Source: Hyperoodon ampullatus
Taxonomy: Eukaryota; Chordata; Mammalia; Artiodactyla; Ziphiidae
NCBI GenBank assembly: GCA_949752795.1
Contig: OX457063.1
Coordinates: 69,711,783 to 69,775,782, forward strand
Direction of reading: 5' to 3'
Length of the DNA stretch: 64,000 nt
Part shown: in pieces, positions 33,961-47,770 of the stretch
Numbering within the stretch: the stretch's first letter is position 1
How the letters are laid out: each line of letters starts with the position of its first letter
The notes under the pieces: generated by a model
The model's input: only the letters and a program-made list of their open reading frames with translations
Told to the model about the DNA's origin: nothing
The model's database searches: none
Made by a program: the position numbers and the translations under genes

Positions 33961-35130
33961 AATGGGTTTACAGAACATAAGTTATCAAATTTTTAGCTTC
34001 AGGATTCTGAAGGTAGGGCCTTGTTAAAAATTTAGTTGCAAATTGCCAACTTCTGTGGCTTTTCTGCTTGTTCATACATGAGTTGAGTAATTTCAGAAGC
34101 ATAAGCACTTCTAGACCACAATATTGCAATGTACTTTTTTAGCTCTGTCCTTGTGACCTGAGTTTTATTAGGGATATAACTGTTGATTAATTCAAAATGA
34201 ATATAAAATAACTAAAATGTCCAAAGTAAGGCAAGCACTTAGATCATGGAATAGTAGTCATTTCTGAAAACTCAAGAATATTTTTGTACTAAATTTGGCA
34301 GGTGTTCTATTAAAGCACCTATGTGAAAAAGCTTGATGGGCTTTAGGGAACCTCACATTTTGTTATTTTGGGTTATTTTGTGTCTTTCTCACTTTTTTAG
34401 ATACTGAGAAGTTTCCATCATTCCACAGCAGTCCCCAAACATAGTCTCTGGGTTGGCAGGAAGGTTGCACCTCAGTCTTTACTAAGGTTCTCTCTACTCA
34501 GTCACAGGTTGGGCCAGGTTCTAGAATCTGTGCAAGGATATTGGGATAGGAGTGCTATCTAGTCCTCAAGACATTTGCTCAAATGAGTTACTGCTGAAAC
34601 ATTTTGCATTCTGGTCAAGATGGCCTTTCAGGTGTAGCACCTTCCAGGCACATGACCATCTGCTGTTTCTATGCCCCATCTTAGAGGCATCTGCAAGCTT
34701 GGCTCTGGGTCCATCTGCCAGGATACTGTACACCACTCCAATTCCTCTCTGGTGTTGTGTGGTTTGATGGCTCCACCAGGAAGCCCCAGCGGCACTACCG
34801 ACTCCCCATATACACACACGAGTGCAAACACACACATAACACTCTTCAAACTGGGGGAATCTTTCTCACCTGTAGATAAAACCCTCACTTTCTCTCCTTG
34901 TTCTACACAAATGTTTTTTCTACACCCCAGTCAATTGATTATCCTTGCTATCTATTCAGGACGTTTTGTCTTTATCTGCCTTCCTCCTGCTTCTATCTAT
35001 CCTACTAGTTCCCTTAATTATTTTGCAACATAAAAACCAAAGAGGTACTGGGCTGTTTCTCCTTTCTTTGCCACATCCTTCTTCTGAGGCAGTGAACACA
35101 AAGTCCATTATCTTTTTAAAAGGGGGTAAG

Positions 35131-35345
35131 GGGGGCTTCCCTGGTGGCGCAGTGGTTGAGAGTCCGCCTGCCGATGCAGGGGACACGGGTTCGTGCCCCA
35201 GTCCGGGAAGATCCCACATGCCGCGGAGCGGCTGGGCCCATGAGCCATGGCCGCTGAGCCTGCGCGTCCAGAGCCTGTGCTCCGCAACGGGAGAGGCCAC
35301 AACAGTGAGAGGCCCGCGTACCGCAAAAAAAAAAAAAAAAAAAAA
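35131..35345 (+). mobile_element. CHR-type SINE (short, poly-A tailed)
   Basis: GGCTTCCCTGGTGGCGCAGT through AGGCCCGCGTACCGC and a poly-A run of over 20. The flanks AAAAGGGGGTAAGGGG and AAAAGGGGTAAGGG form the duplication. High identity to siblings at 42429, 43621 and 47576 suggests a young subfamily. Confidence 0.93.
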
Positions 35346-36436
35346 AGGGGTAAGGGAAGGGGGCTATCAGGAGAAAAAAATTAGGTTCATCTTTCAAAAA
35401 TACTTTGCTATAGTTTTTTGTTTGGCTTTGTTTTCTAATACTTCATTCCTCTGAGTGTGTCTTTTAGCAGCTCAGCCTGTTACTGAGCTTCAAATGGTTT
35501 ACAGACGGTCCAATGCACATATTTCTTTCCTGCTTCTTGCTAGAATAAAGCTATCTTTGGTTGTGCATTTTGTGCAGCCAGGAAATCTGGTAATTCATAA
35601 GCCATTCTCTACTGTAGTCTTCTCAACCTTCCTTTCTCTGTGTACTACTGAGGCCTGGGACACACATACTTACCACTAGTAGTGTCTTAGTAAACTGTCT
35701 TGAGGCAGTTTGAATGTGTATCTAAAATCCTTCCAATTAAATTGTTCCCTCTGTTGTCACTTTGTTTATTCCCCACATTCTTCCATTTCTTAACCCTTTT
35801 CTCTCGCAGCTCCTGTAGTACTGTGCTTTTGACTTGATATCCCTTATAAAATGCAGCTCCAGTGTGACTGAAAATAAAATCTAGGATCCCAACTCATTTA
35901 TAAATTGGACATTAACTCTTGTTTATATACTGAGCAAGGTTAAATAATCAGAATTGGTTTGTAATGTTTATAGGAAAGCTGTAAAGAGTAGACACTCTAA
36001 ATTTGATTCATATGTCAATAGTGCATGGTATGGAAAGGGATCGCTTAGTACTAAGTAATAAAAGGCAGCAAGCTGTGATCACAAAGTTAAATGAAAAAGG
36101 TCAAGACATTTTAACAGTGAAGTGTTTTGCCATTTTTTCCACAGTTGAATTTTATAAAACTGAAGCTAAAAGTTACATTTTTAAGTTGAATTTGTACTCT
36201 TTTCCACATAGTAAATTATAATTGAATTAAAATATTCAATGATATGACTTCTAGTTGTGCTTTAATATTTTACACTTCCACATGGGAGAGCTTCTACTAC
36301 GCTCATCTCTCTTTTATCACTTACATATAATTTAAAAGATCAGAAATACGTGTGATCTTCTGAACATGATCTACTGGGTTAATTTAAATTGCTTTGGTGT
36401 TAATAATTCAAGTTTTCCCCTTTCTTGTCTCATTAA

Positions 36437-36571
<135 letters not shown>

Positions 36572-38109
36572 TAAGTATTCCTGTTTCTTCTTTTTTTTTT
36601 CCCAACCCATTCTGCTGAAACCTACTAAAATAGAAGCAAGAGGCTGCTTGCTTGTGAGATAATATGTTGAGGCCCCAGTCTTTAATCTATAAAATACAAA
36701 TGACTCAAAGTTTTCAGCTTGGCTCAGCCTTTAGATGTGGAGAAGAATATTTTAAACTCTATGTAGATAATTCAGTGGTAGTCTAAAAAAATTAATTCAA
36801 GGAATAATCTAATAAGTAAGAGACTTTGATGGCTATTTGTCCTTTTGGGATGGAATTTCATTTGAAACAGTATGTGAAGGCTGAATTAATGTTAGCAGTA
36901 TGAAAGTTTTACAAGATTCATGCACAGATAGTCAGACTTGTAACAGCTTAATAATTGGATTGAAATTTTCCTCAGATTTAAACTTTGTGTAATAATTAGC
37001 AAGCATTTATGGCACCCAGTTTATATGTCTAGACCAGATTAGATGCGTTTCATAGTGAAACATTATATTTCTTTGGTCTGTATTTTCTGTTTCAAAGAGT
37101 TTCAGAAAATTCAGTAATCAGCATTCTAATCTAGTTTATTTATATTGGGAAGACTCAGGTTTTATAAATTGCCAAATAAAAGCATCTAAGACCTCCAGTT
37201 TATTCTACAAACTAAGGGTGGAAGGAGTGGGGGGAGAGAATGAAGAGTAGAAAATAAATTCTGTTAATGATATGTATGTTATCAAGAGTATTATAGTTGT
37301 TACTGTTGTTGTTACTACCAGTTCCAGCCCACCCCATGGACAACTTGTGGAGAAAAAATAAAATCTATTTGAGGGACTCTGTAAATAAGTTTAATCACTT
37401 CAAATGATGAAATGCATAAGTGTATTTTAAACATCTTAATAAATCCCTATCTGTAAATGTAACATAAATCACATACTTGCCAATACATTTTTTATGTGTA
37501 TTTTGAGTGGATAATGATTAATTAATAATCTAAATTGACTATACCTAACGGTGCAGCACCATCCCCATAGTTTACATGGGTACCATTCAGTTGGAAAGTT
37601 AATTTTGCTAAGTTAATTTTGCTCTCAGTTCAAATTTATATTCTATTGCTGCTCACTGACATCAATTAGTTACTTTAATAGGGGGTATGAGTCTAATATA
37701 GATGACATACTGAGACTACTTTCATAAGTCACAAAAAACCTTAATTTTATTTTTTTTCTTTTACTTATTTACATCTCACTTCTCCCCTGAATTCTAGTCG
37801 TACATTTCCAGGTATTAAGTAGATTTTGCAACCTGGATTCAGAAAGCACCTGGCACTTAGAATTGTTAAAGCTTCAATTTGTCTTAAAGACACAAGTATC
37901 CACTCACTTACCAAGGCTTGAAACCCTTTTTCACTGTATTTATAGCCCTTCGCCAAGTCTAGTCATTCTTGCCTTTTGAGGTGTTATTGGAATACTCTGT
38001 CTTAGCACCCACAGTGTTTTTGTTCTATTTAAGATCTTGGCTAGGGTACTTCACTCCTTGAAGTCCCGTACTACAAGCTTTCACTCTTCTCATTTGTCCT
38101 GTGTATTAT

Positions 38110-38465
38110 AACCTTTCTAAAAACAGATCTTAGTCACAGCTCTCCCTGGTTTAAAAGTCTTCAGCAGCTTTCCCATTGCCTTCAAAATAAAGTCTGACTC
38201 CCAAGTATAGCTTAACAGTCCTTCCCCAAGTGACCTTACTCTACTTTTCCAACTTTATCTTCAGCTATTTCTCCAGTGTACCCTCTCCTGTAGCCACATA
38301 TCAGATTATTCTGACATCCTCCAAATAAGCTACGAACTTTTGAGATGCCATGGCTTTACTCTTGCTGTTCTCTCTTCCTGGAATGTCATTTTCCCTCTCA
38401 GCTTCTCTTCCACTACTACCAGAATTCCTAAGACTCATATGTTAGAAGCTTTTGGAGTTAGAGAA
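38110..38465 (+). mobile_element. L2 LINE 3' fragment
   Basis: AGCAGCTTTCCCATTGCCTT, CAAAATAAAGTCTGACTCC, CTCTTGCTGTTCTCTCTTCC and TGGAATGTCATTTTCCCTC follow the L2 3' end in order. Confidence 0.7.
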
Positions 38466-39308
38466 AAGCATTTCTGTTCTCTTAAGGATCTGGAATTCTG
38501 AGGGTATTTAACTAATTTCTTAAAAATGATCTTTGTGTTTTTATTAGAATAGAACCAGATGGGCCTCAGTTTTCAATGCCTTTATTAGTCATTCAAATTT
38601 AATATGAGATGGTGTCAGATCAGAGACTTAAATATTTGTTAATACAATCCAAAAAATGCAGTTGTGAAATATGTACATTGTGTGTACATATGTATTTGAA
38701 TTCCTTTCAGTATGTAAGTAGAGATAAGTTAATTTTATATATGATAAATCAGCTATTAAATATCTCATGGGAGTCAGACTGTAATTTAAAATGATCATAT
38801 GCTTAATAGAAGTAGAGTCTAAAAAAGACATATAATAAATACAGTGATATTTGATCACATATTAACAGAAACCACAGACCCAGAAAGGCATATAATAGTG
38901 ATAATTGGTACAATTGTTTTATAGTGAAAACCCTGCCTTCTAGTGTTTGTAGAAAATAATGCAATTACTTCAGAAATGGCAGAATATAAGCACATTCTCT
39001 ATGTCACCAGTAGAGTGAGTGCTTGTACAGAGAAACAACTTCTCTACCTTTTGAGAAAGTTGAAATCTTCAGACTTTATTTTCTTAGAAATCAGATTGAT
39101 ATATTTTATTATTTTGCAGTATCACACTTTTATAAAAATATCTTTATAATAGGTTATGTACTCTTTTGTTATCTAAAATAAAGTGATGCTAATATAAATA
39201 TTTTCTTTGATTGTATAGAAGTAATATAAGTTCTTTGTTGAAAATTCAAAAAACAAAAAGAAAAATAATGGAAAAACCCATAATTAGAGAAAGTGACACA
39301 ACATTTTT

Positions 39309-39531
39309 ATTTTTATTTATTTATTTATTTATTTTTTGTGCGGTACGTAGGCCTCTCACTGTTGTGGCCTCTCCCGTTGCGGAGCACGGGCTCCGGACGC
39401 GCAGGCTCAGCGGCCATGGCTCACGGACCCAGCTGCTCCACGGCACGTGGGATCTTCCCGGACCGGGGCACGAACCCGTGTCCCCTGCATCGGCAGGTGG
39501 ACTCTGAACCACTGCGCCACCAGGGAAGCCC
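39309..39531 (-). mobile_element. CHR-type SINE (short), minus orientation
   Basis: A T-rich ATTT-repeat tail at left, GCCTCTCACTGTTGTGGCCT near 39350, ending CCACCAGGGAAGCCC. The flanking duplication CACAACATTTT occurs at 39297 and 39532. Confidence 0.93.
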
Positions 39532-39915
39532 CACAACATTTTAATGTATATCTTTCCATTCTTAGCATATTCTTAAAAATTAAAACTGGGACCACAATAT
39601 ACATATTTGTAATCCATTTTTTATTTAACATTTTTTTGGAACATTTTCTATTCTATTGGAATATTTCTATTCTCTTTCTATTGGAATATTTCTTTGGAAT
39701 TTTCAGTGTTTTAAATATATTTTTAAGACCAATCATTATATATATCTATCTTTTAAGGGAAATCTAATATAAATGATGATAAATTATAGTTTCCAGGAGT
39801 TAATGCATATAAATATGTGACCTACCCATGTAAAGATACTGCATTCAGAGAGAACCCAGAGCTTGAAAGAATCTTTGGGTTCTTTCCAGGCTGGGCCGAT
39901 GGCAGCACCAGAACT

Positions 39916-40273
39916 TTTTTTTTTTAATATATATATATAGTTTTTAATAAATTTATTTTATTTATTTATTTTTGGCTGTGTTGTGTTTTTGTTGCTACGT
40001 GCGGGCTTTCTCTAGTTGCGGTGAACAGGGGGGCTACTCTTTGTTGCGGTGTGCAGGCTTCTCATTGCGATGGCTTCTTTTGTTGCAGAGCACAAGCCCT
40101 AGGCGCGCAGGCTTCAGTAGCTGTGGCTCGTGGGCTCTAGAGCACAGGCTCAGTAGTTGTGGCACACGGGCTTAGTTATTCCGAGGCATGTGGGATCTTC
40201 CCAGTCCAGGGCTCAAACACGTGTCCCCTGCATTGGCAGGCGGATTCTTAACCACTGCGCCACCAGGGAAGCC
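39916..40273 (-). mobile_element. Long CHR-type SINE, minus orientation
   Basis: The T/AT-rich tail is at left, and the element ends CACCAGGGAAGC. A 13-bp duplication CAGCACCAGAACT occurs at 39903-39915 and 40274-40286. Confidence 0.93.
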
Positions 40274-40461
40274 CAGCACCAGAACTGTTATTTAAGTCCT
40301 CCTGGTTGGGGATGAAGATAGGTATGGATAGGAGATGTGCACCAAAGTTGCATTTTTCCTAACAAGTACAACTTTTTAATGAATACTCTAGGATTGCTAG
40401 GGATGTCTTAGACATTCCTATTAAAGATTATGGGAGAACTGAGTCTCTGCTCAGTCATCCT

Positions 40462-40575
40462 TAGGGGTTATCATTTTTATTAACAGATGAAGAAACTGAG
40501 TCCCAAGGAATTTAAGTACCTTGCACAAAGCCAAATAGTTTGCATGTGTCATAGCCAGCACCTAACTCTATGTTT
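40462..40575 (-). mobile_element. MIR fragment
   Basis: GATGAAGAAACTGAGTCCCA then TACCTTGCACAAAGCC is the reverse complement of the MIR middle region. Confidence 0.65.
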
Positions 40576-42428
40576 ATTGTTTTTGTTTGCCCACCTCCTT
40601 TTTATTATGAAAAGGATCAACAGGAGGAATTTCACTAATTGAAACAGCATTTTATTGACAATTAAAGGCACTTGCTGTGGGCCTTTGCTCTATGACATTT
40701 TTGCCTATGCGATATTGCCAAATGCAATGAAAATCTGTTCCTAAAATCTCACTCTTTGTTCTCTCCTTCACTGTTTTCTCTCAGTGACCAGAGTTCTCCA
40801 CTTCAGAAAGACTGCTCTCGCATTTCACATTACCTGTGCACAAGCCCCATCTAGTGGTGCAGTGATGTGGCTGCAGGTTTATAGTTATCAGCTTGCTAAT
40901 ACATAACTCAGTGATTATAATAGGTCCCGGCTAGGGTAAAAATGTTACTTTATAGTCTAAAAATAAATTTGTTGGGGAAATGATAATATATATGATGGGT
41001 CTAGCAAAAAGCACAATGTAGACAGCTCATTAGTTTTGTAATTGAGTCAAAATAGTCAATAAAAAGTGATATGAAAAATAGTTAAATAAGTCATTAAGTT
41101 TGTTTATCTTATAGTACTTTTATGTAGAGTCAGAGTTCAAGGACCAATTTTTTTAAGGGCCAGTATTCTTAAATAAGTTAAGGGTATTACTTCATTGTAG
41201 GGATAGGACTGTTATTTTGTGCTGGTAATACCCACAGAGACTCATTTCCAAGGAGGAAACACGAATGCTTGTATTTCAAGTTATTAAGGATATAGGAATA
41301 CTTGTTAAAGGAAAAAGTAGACTTCATTTTAAGTTTTCTTAGATAGCTTTTAAAAGAGACCAAAACCCTCAAAATTATCCCTGAAGTAGCCATTTTGAAT
41401 TATCAGAAATAAGCAAAATATTGTATTTTTGTTATAATTAGACTCAAAATCAGAGTTAGTATTTGTCCTTTGAGTGCCTCTGAGATGGTCACATCTGTGT
41501 ATTTCCTAAAATGAGGCAGATTGGAAGGCATAGTTGGATATTCGTTTTATAGAACTAAGAGCATAAATTCACTTTTATATTGGTAGAGAAGTTTGGTATT
41601 TGCTTTTAAATGTATTATTTCTCGTATTTATGACTTATTTGATGTGGGACTTATGGTCAAAATGCAGGGAACCTTTACAATTATTGGTTATTATTATGTC
41701 ATGATTTCTAGGGATGTGCTAAGGTAGAGAGTAGTGTCTTTATTAAAGCCTGCTTGATTGGCAATCTACAGTGTTTCATAGTAAATATACAAACCAGGGG
41801 TATCTACTGCTGATGCTCTTGGTCTTTTTGTCTAGATCACTCTGAGTTATTCACCTTTATGTTTCTTCTTCCAACCACTAATGGTATTTGGTAAATATCA
41901 GGACACTCAATGTCAATAAACACATGCTTTTACTTCAGTTTAAATTTAAATTTATTTTTATGCAGCTTTTTTTTAATTGTATTTTGTAACAGTGGTATTT
42001 GGTATTTGCAAAGTAAATCTGAAGTAAGAAAGAAAAGGGAACAGTTGATTTTCATTTGAATTGCTTTTTGGTAAACTGTTTTTGGTAACTATTTTACAGA
42101 ATAAAAATTAACACGTGATCTGATACTGTTTCATGTGTTATTTTATGTGTAAAGTTCTGGATGTAATCAGATGCTAAAATATTTAAATCTCCATTACATT
42201 TGTATATGAATGTGTTTGTTGTTACTATTGTTGTAGGAGGGAAGCAGATTCAGGATTTAGGATTGGCATTGCTGTATTATAATAATACTCTTTTTCTACT
42301 CAACATTAAGTTTATTTTTCTATGTTATTAAAGGGTCTTCTCTGACTTCTTGCTCTTCTTGACATTAGGGGCTTTAATTATTGGGGGTTAAAATACAGTA
42401 CAAAACAGAATAGTAAAATCATAATGGA

Positions 42429-42650
42429 GGGCTTCCCTGGTGACGCAGTGGTTGCGAGTCCGCCTGCCGATGCAGGGGACATGGGTTCGTGCCCCAGTCC
42501 GGGAAGATCCCACATGCCGCGGATCGGCTGGGCCCGTGAGCCATGGCCGCTGAGCCTGCGCGTCCGGAGCCTGTGCTCCGCAACGGGAGAGGCCGCAACG
42601 GGAGAGGCCACAACAGTGAGAGGCCCGCGTACCGCAAAAAAAAAAAAAAA
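42429..42650 (+). mobile_element. CHR-type SINE with internal 15-bp duplication
   Basis: GGGCTTCCCTGGTGACGCAG through GCGTACCGC and poly-A. The 15-mer GCAACGGGAGAGGCC occurs twice in tandem at 42580-42594 and 42595-42609. The flanking duplication is AAATCATAAT (42416 and 42651). Confidence 0.93.
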
Positions 42651-43620
42651 AAATCATAATAGAAAAGGGGTTATGGGTTCTTGGGCAGTAATATAAGTCT
42701 TGAAGGACAGGAAAAGTGGGTGATTTAGTATTTAAATTAGAAGTTTCTTTTCTAAGCACACTAGATTTAACATTGAGCACAATAAATTGATGCTATGACT
42801 CTTTCATACAGACTTTGGAGGGCTGCCTCTTTGTCAAATCAGATTCTTTATTGCCATGGACTGATGAAACAGATGTCAGATGGCTAATTGCAGTAAGAGA
42901 GAAAAACTACTGACAAAAGAGACAGATCAAGAACTTGGCCTTGATATTTGAGTATTGTGAAGTTTCATTATCTAGGGACTGTTTGGAGCCATCAGTTGTA
43001 ATGCTGTCACTATTAATGAATGTATTGATGGCACCACACTGTGGCTTATTGAAGTGAAGGGTTAAAATATATGCGTGTCTTATAAAATATATTCTATTAA
43101 AGTTCTGAATGGAGACTTAAATAGATGTAACAAAATCTTATAAGAACTCATTAAATATTCTTGGTTTCTTTGTTATTTTCATAAAGTAATATAGCTAGTA
43201 AGTGTTTGCACCTGTTTGCTATGGCTTTTGCTTATGCTAATTTACAATGTGTTATGTTTGGGCTGCTGAAAAGACACGGGTATCCATATGTACAGAATAG
43301 CACTGATAAGAAATACATAAGAGATAGCACGTGGCAGTGTTGAACTTGGAACCCTTTCTGTGTGTTCAACAATCTTTATAAATTACGAGTCAGCCTGGTA
43401 TATTAAAAAGGGCTTATAAGTCAGGAAGTGACTTCCAAATACTGCCAGAAGAGCTTTTGAGAAAGTCAGTTGGTGTCTCTGAGCCTTAATTTCCTCTCTC
43501 CAAAATGGGTTAAAAACAATAACGTCTACCCTCATAGGCAATAAGTATAATTTACTAGTTAAAGCAACAGATACATCAGATGATAAAGCAGATATAGTCC
43601 CAGAGCTTTTCTTTCCTTTT

Positions 43621-43830
43621 TTTTTTTTTTTTTTTTTTGCGGTATGCGGGCCTCTCACTGTTGTGGCCTCTCCCGTTGCGGAGCACAGGCTCTGGACGCG
43701 CAGGCTCAGCGGCCATGGCTCACGGGCCCAGCCGCTCCGCGGCATGTGGGATCCTCCCGGACCGGGGCACGAACCCATGTCCCCTGCATCGGCAGGCGGA
43801 CTCCCAACCACTGCGCCACCAGGGAAGCCC
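43621..43830 (-). mobile_element. CHR-type SINE (short), minus orientation
   Basis: Poly-T at left, then GCGGTATGCGGGCCTCTCAC and an end at CACCAGGGAAGCCC. The short flanking repeat TCTTTCCTTT occurs at 43610 and 43831. Confidence 0.92.
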
Positions 43831-44729
43831 TCTTTCCTTTCCTTAATTGAGATTTTTCAGCTGGATATCTGACTATGGCCTACCACTGCTTGCCAATTAT
43901 CTTTTCTTGAGTAATTGTTATTTATCTTGAGATCTTTATCCTTTTGGTTTTTCCCCTTTTTATTCTTTTGATAATAAGATGCTCTTTCTTATATGAAATT
44001 ATGCTGATAGTAGATTGTAGTGATTTTCAAACCTGTTCCTGGCAAAACAAGTTTGAGAACAAAACATGGAGTCAGTTACTTCCTTTTTAAAAAAAAATCA
44101 TTTTTAAACTGACTCATGAAATCTAAAGGCTTGGGAATCCCATTTTTCTTGGACTTTTTGGCCTAACTTTCTAATGAATAAGGACTTTGTCTAACCAAGG
44201 TAGTGTCCAGGACAGATAGATATCCTAAGGCATTTTGCTACATCGATATACTGGTGAATAAAGTTAACATGTCTGACATAATTCAGTTTGCAACCAAGTA
44301 GACTGCTGCATATAAGTAAAGTAGACTGTAGGTTAGTATGCAGATTCATCCAACCAGATATACATTTATTTCTCTCTGACTGATTTTCAGGGAATTGTAG
44401 TACAATGAGAGATATCTTAAATGTATACATTTTACTTCCATGTTAAAGAACTGTGTTCATTGTTAGCATCTTTCAGAGCCTGTACGTTATTAAGTTAGTT
44501 AATATCACACCAGCAAAGCATAGGGTTGTGATTCAGTTAAGAGTTCTAGTTGGTAAAATTCTAGATGAAGGATTTTAGTGTATATATGGAGGCATAATTA
44601 TTGCAGAATTGAGATCCAGAGGAATTAAAGAGATCGTAAAGACTAACCTTATGCTTGAGAAGCAGAAGTAGGACCAGAGAAGTTGGCAGTATAGCTAGGA
44701 AACAGTGCTAAGGAAAAGAAAGCCTTTTA

Positions 44730-45482
44730 AAAATGAGGAAACCCTTCATGCATTGTTGGTGGGAATGTAAACTGATACAGTCACTATGGAGAACAGTATG
44801 GAGGTTCCTTTAAAAACTAAAAATAGAATTGCCATATGACCCAGCAATCCCACTACTGGGATATACCCAGAGAAAACCAGGATTCAAAAAGACACATGCA
44901 CCCCATTCTTAATTGCAGCACTATTTATAATAGCCAGGACGTGGAAACAACCTAAATGTCCATCAGCAGACGAATGGAAAAAGAAGATGTGGTACATATA
45001 TACAATGGAATATTACTCAGCCATAAAAAGGAATGAAATTGGGTCATTTGCAGAGACATGGATGGACCTAGAGACTGTCATACAGAGTGAAGTAAGTCAG
45101 AAAGAGAAAAACAAATATCATATATTAACACATATATGTGGAATCTGAAAAAATTGGTATAGACAATCTTATTTACAAAGCAGAAATAGAGACACAGTTG
45201 TAGAGAACAAACGTATGGATACCAAGGGGGAAAGTGGGGGGTAGGATGAATTGGGAGATTGGGATTGACATATATACACTACTGATACTATGTATAAGAC
45301 AGATAACTAATGAGAACCTACTGTATAGAACAGGGAACTCTACTCAGTGCTCTGTGGTGACCTAAATGGGAAAGAAATCAAAAGAGAAGGGATATATGTA
45401 TACATATTGCTGATTCACTTTGCTGTACAGTAGAAACTAACACACTTTATATTATAAAGCAACTATACTCCAATAAAAAAAA
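44730..45482 (+). mobile_element. L1 LINE 3' end (end of ORF2 and 3' UTR)
   Basis: TTGTTGGTGGGAATGTAAAC, GCCATATGACCCAGCAATCC, CAATGGAATATTACTCAGCC, GAGACATGGATGGACCTAGA, then the 3' UTR ending AGCAACTATACTCCAATAAA plus A-tail. 5' truncated and relatively little diverged. Confidence 0.92.
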
Positions 45483-46247
45483 AAGAAATTAAAGAGGGGA
45501 CATCACTACAGATCCCATGGACATTAAAAGGATAATAAAGGAGTATATGGGAAAAACAAAATAAAAATGAGATAATCCTTAAAGCTGAAATTTTGAATTC
45601 CATTATAACATATCATGTAGATTGATAAATCAACTTGCTCCATTAAAATGGTGGCTACTTTATAACTGATACTTATTCATAATGCACATCATTAGCCTAA
45701 TTACAGGGCTAATGAGGCAATGGAGTAAATGCTCAAAATGTTCAACATCAGCTGCTAGGTATTAAGAATGATACATTATAGCTCAACATTAAGTGTATAC
45801 ATTTATACTTTTTCCTCACTTTTTATATCTTTTAAGTATATGTTTCTCCAGATAATCTTTGCCTCAGATTTATCATGAAACCTTGAAGCCAGTAGTCATT
45901 TTTCTAATGACTTTATATTTTAATAGCATTTTCTATTTTAAATAATAATTGAGAAATTTATTTGCTAGGACAGTGACTGATTTAAAATTTCCCCTTACTG
46001 TTTTTTTTAATGATTACAGAATTAATACATGCATCACAGAATTATATAACTCAGAAAGTTAAAGGCTGTAAAATCTTATTTTAAATAACTGAACTAACTA
46101 GTGTTAACAGACTGGAGATTATATCTCAGATTTTTAAAAAATCTATACACATGCAAATATTTCTGTTTTTATCATAGTATAATCATGTCACACATATTTT
46201 AAAATAATTCTATATTTGTAGTCTTGATTACTAAAACCTTATGACTG

Positions 46248-46292
46248 TGTGTGTGTATATATATACACACACATATGTATGTGTGTATATGG
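46248..46292. repeat. TG/TA dinucleotide microsatellite
   Basis: TG repeats, TATATATA, then ACACACACAC, then TG-rich again. The arrangement is partly self-complementary. Confidence 0.85.
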
Positions 46293-46867
46293 TTTGTGTG
46301 GTGTATGCATTTGAAATACATCACTCCACCCAAATATAACTATACCTTAAAATCTGGTAAACTAGCTAACATGATGGTTTTAGTCTTATTCTCTGGCATT
46401 TCATTCTAAAAAATATTTTGCTGTATTTTATCCTGACAGGTTACTTTGAAATACAAATGTATAAAAAAAAGACAGAAATACAAATGTATATATGCATACA
46501 CACTTATACAATACATCCAATGTGTAGCCACTGTCCTAGCAAGGTAAATATATACAAAAAGAAGAGAGGGACAAATGGGAGAATTTTTTTTTTTAATTCC
46601 TGCATAGTCTCTTACCTGATTTCTTATTTGAGTTATCTGTCATATAACATTTTAAAGAAGTCAAAATCTGTATGGGAACATGATGATACAATGAAACAAA
46701 CAAGTTTTTAAAGTGTTTGTTCAACTTATATTTTTTTTTGTTTAAAACTATAGTAGCTTTTGGAATTTTCATGTGGAAAGCAGTTGGGATAGATTTTTCA
46801 AGTGATGATCTCCTGGGAAATCTCTTTGCTAATTTATATATTTCCACATAGTGGTAGTATTCACTTT

Positions 46868-47012
46868 GAGGATCTTAGAATCACTGGAAGTTCTAGCTGA
46901 AGAGAGATTCTGATTCAGCATGTCTGGCGTGAGGTCTGAGATTCTGAATTTCTAAGAAAGTCCCAGGCAATGCCAATATATTGCTGATCTCTGGAGTACA
47001 CTTTGAAGAGGA
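46868..47012 (+). mobile_element. MER5A-like hAT-Charlie MITE
   Basis: AGAGATTCTGATTCAGCATG and TCTGAGATTCTGAATTTCTA follow the MER5A core order. Diverged. Confidence 0.6.
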
Positions 47013-47021
47013 AGGCTTTAG

Positions 47022-47224
47022 GACAAAACTTGGCAAACTTTTTCTGTAAGGGTCCAACTGGTGTTTTTGGCTTTGTGGGCCATGTGGTCCCTGTTACAAC
47101 TCTTCAACTCTGCCATTGTAGCACCAAAGCAGCCAAGGACAATACATAAAGGAATGAGTGAGACTATGTTCCAATAAAAAGAAATAGGTGGCAGGATAGG
47201 TGTACCTTCGTTTGCCAAGCCCTC
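47022..47224 (-). mobile_element. hAT-Charlie-type non-autonomous DNA transposon
   Basis: AAACTTTTTCTGTAAGGGTC, GGCTTTGTGGGCCATGTGGT and CAACTCTGCCATTGTAGCAC are the reverse complement of the family seen at 28566-28785. Confidence 0.7.
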
Positions 47225-47575
47225 CTTTAGGAGACGACTCTGAAATTAGATATTGCTTATAAAAAATTTCTAATTTTTGGTTAAAAAGTATATATATGTT
47301 TATATATATTCAATGTAAGATGGAGTGGGCTTGTTTGTTCAGGTTAGTTTTATAGTTGTTAGGATGTAACACACATTTGTAAAAATCTCATTTTACACTA
47401 ATTTATAATAACTACTGCACACCTAAATGGTAAACATAATAACTTTTCCTGAATATCTGAGTTTTAATGAATAAATGATGATGATAAAGTAGTGATGAAA
47501 GGTTGGCTAAATAAAGGCTGTTTGAACGAACAGGAAAGCTTACAGTTTGAGGATGTTTAAAATTATAACAAAATA

Positions 47576-47770
47576 GGGCTTCCCTGGTGGCGCAGTGGTT
47601 GAGAGTCCACCTGCCAATGCAGGGGACACGGGTTCGTGCCCCGGTCCGGGAAGATCCCACATGCCGTGGAACGGCTGGGCCCGTGAGCCATGGCCGCTGA
47701 GCCTGCGCGTCCAGAGCCTGTGCTCCGCAAAGGGAGAGGCCACAACAGTGAGCCCCCGTACTGCAAAAAA
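47576..47770 (+). mobile_element. CHR-type SINE (short) with target-site duplication
   Basis: GGGCTTCCCTGGTGGCGCAG through CCCCGTACTGC and a short A-tail. The flanks AATTATAACAAAATA and AATTGTAACAAAATA (47561 and 47771) form the duplication. A small deletion in the tail (GTGAGCCCCCGTAC) sets it apart from siblings. Confidence 0.92.

Noticed and set aside
34945..35454. A 169-codon frame and others across 10.9, 30.2, 33.3, 35.1, 39.3, 42.4, 43.6 and 47.6 kb
   Set aside because: These translate the CHR SINE body; the same peptide patterns recur at every SINE copy and are not genes.
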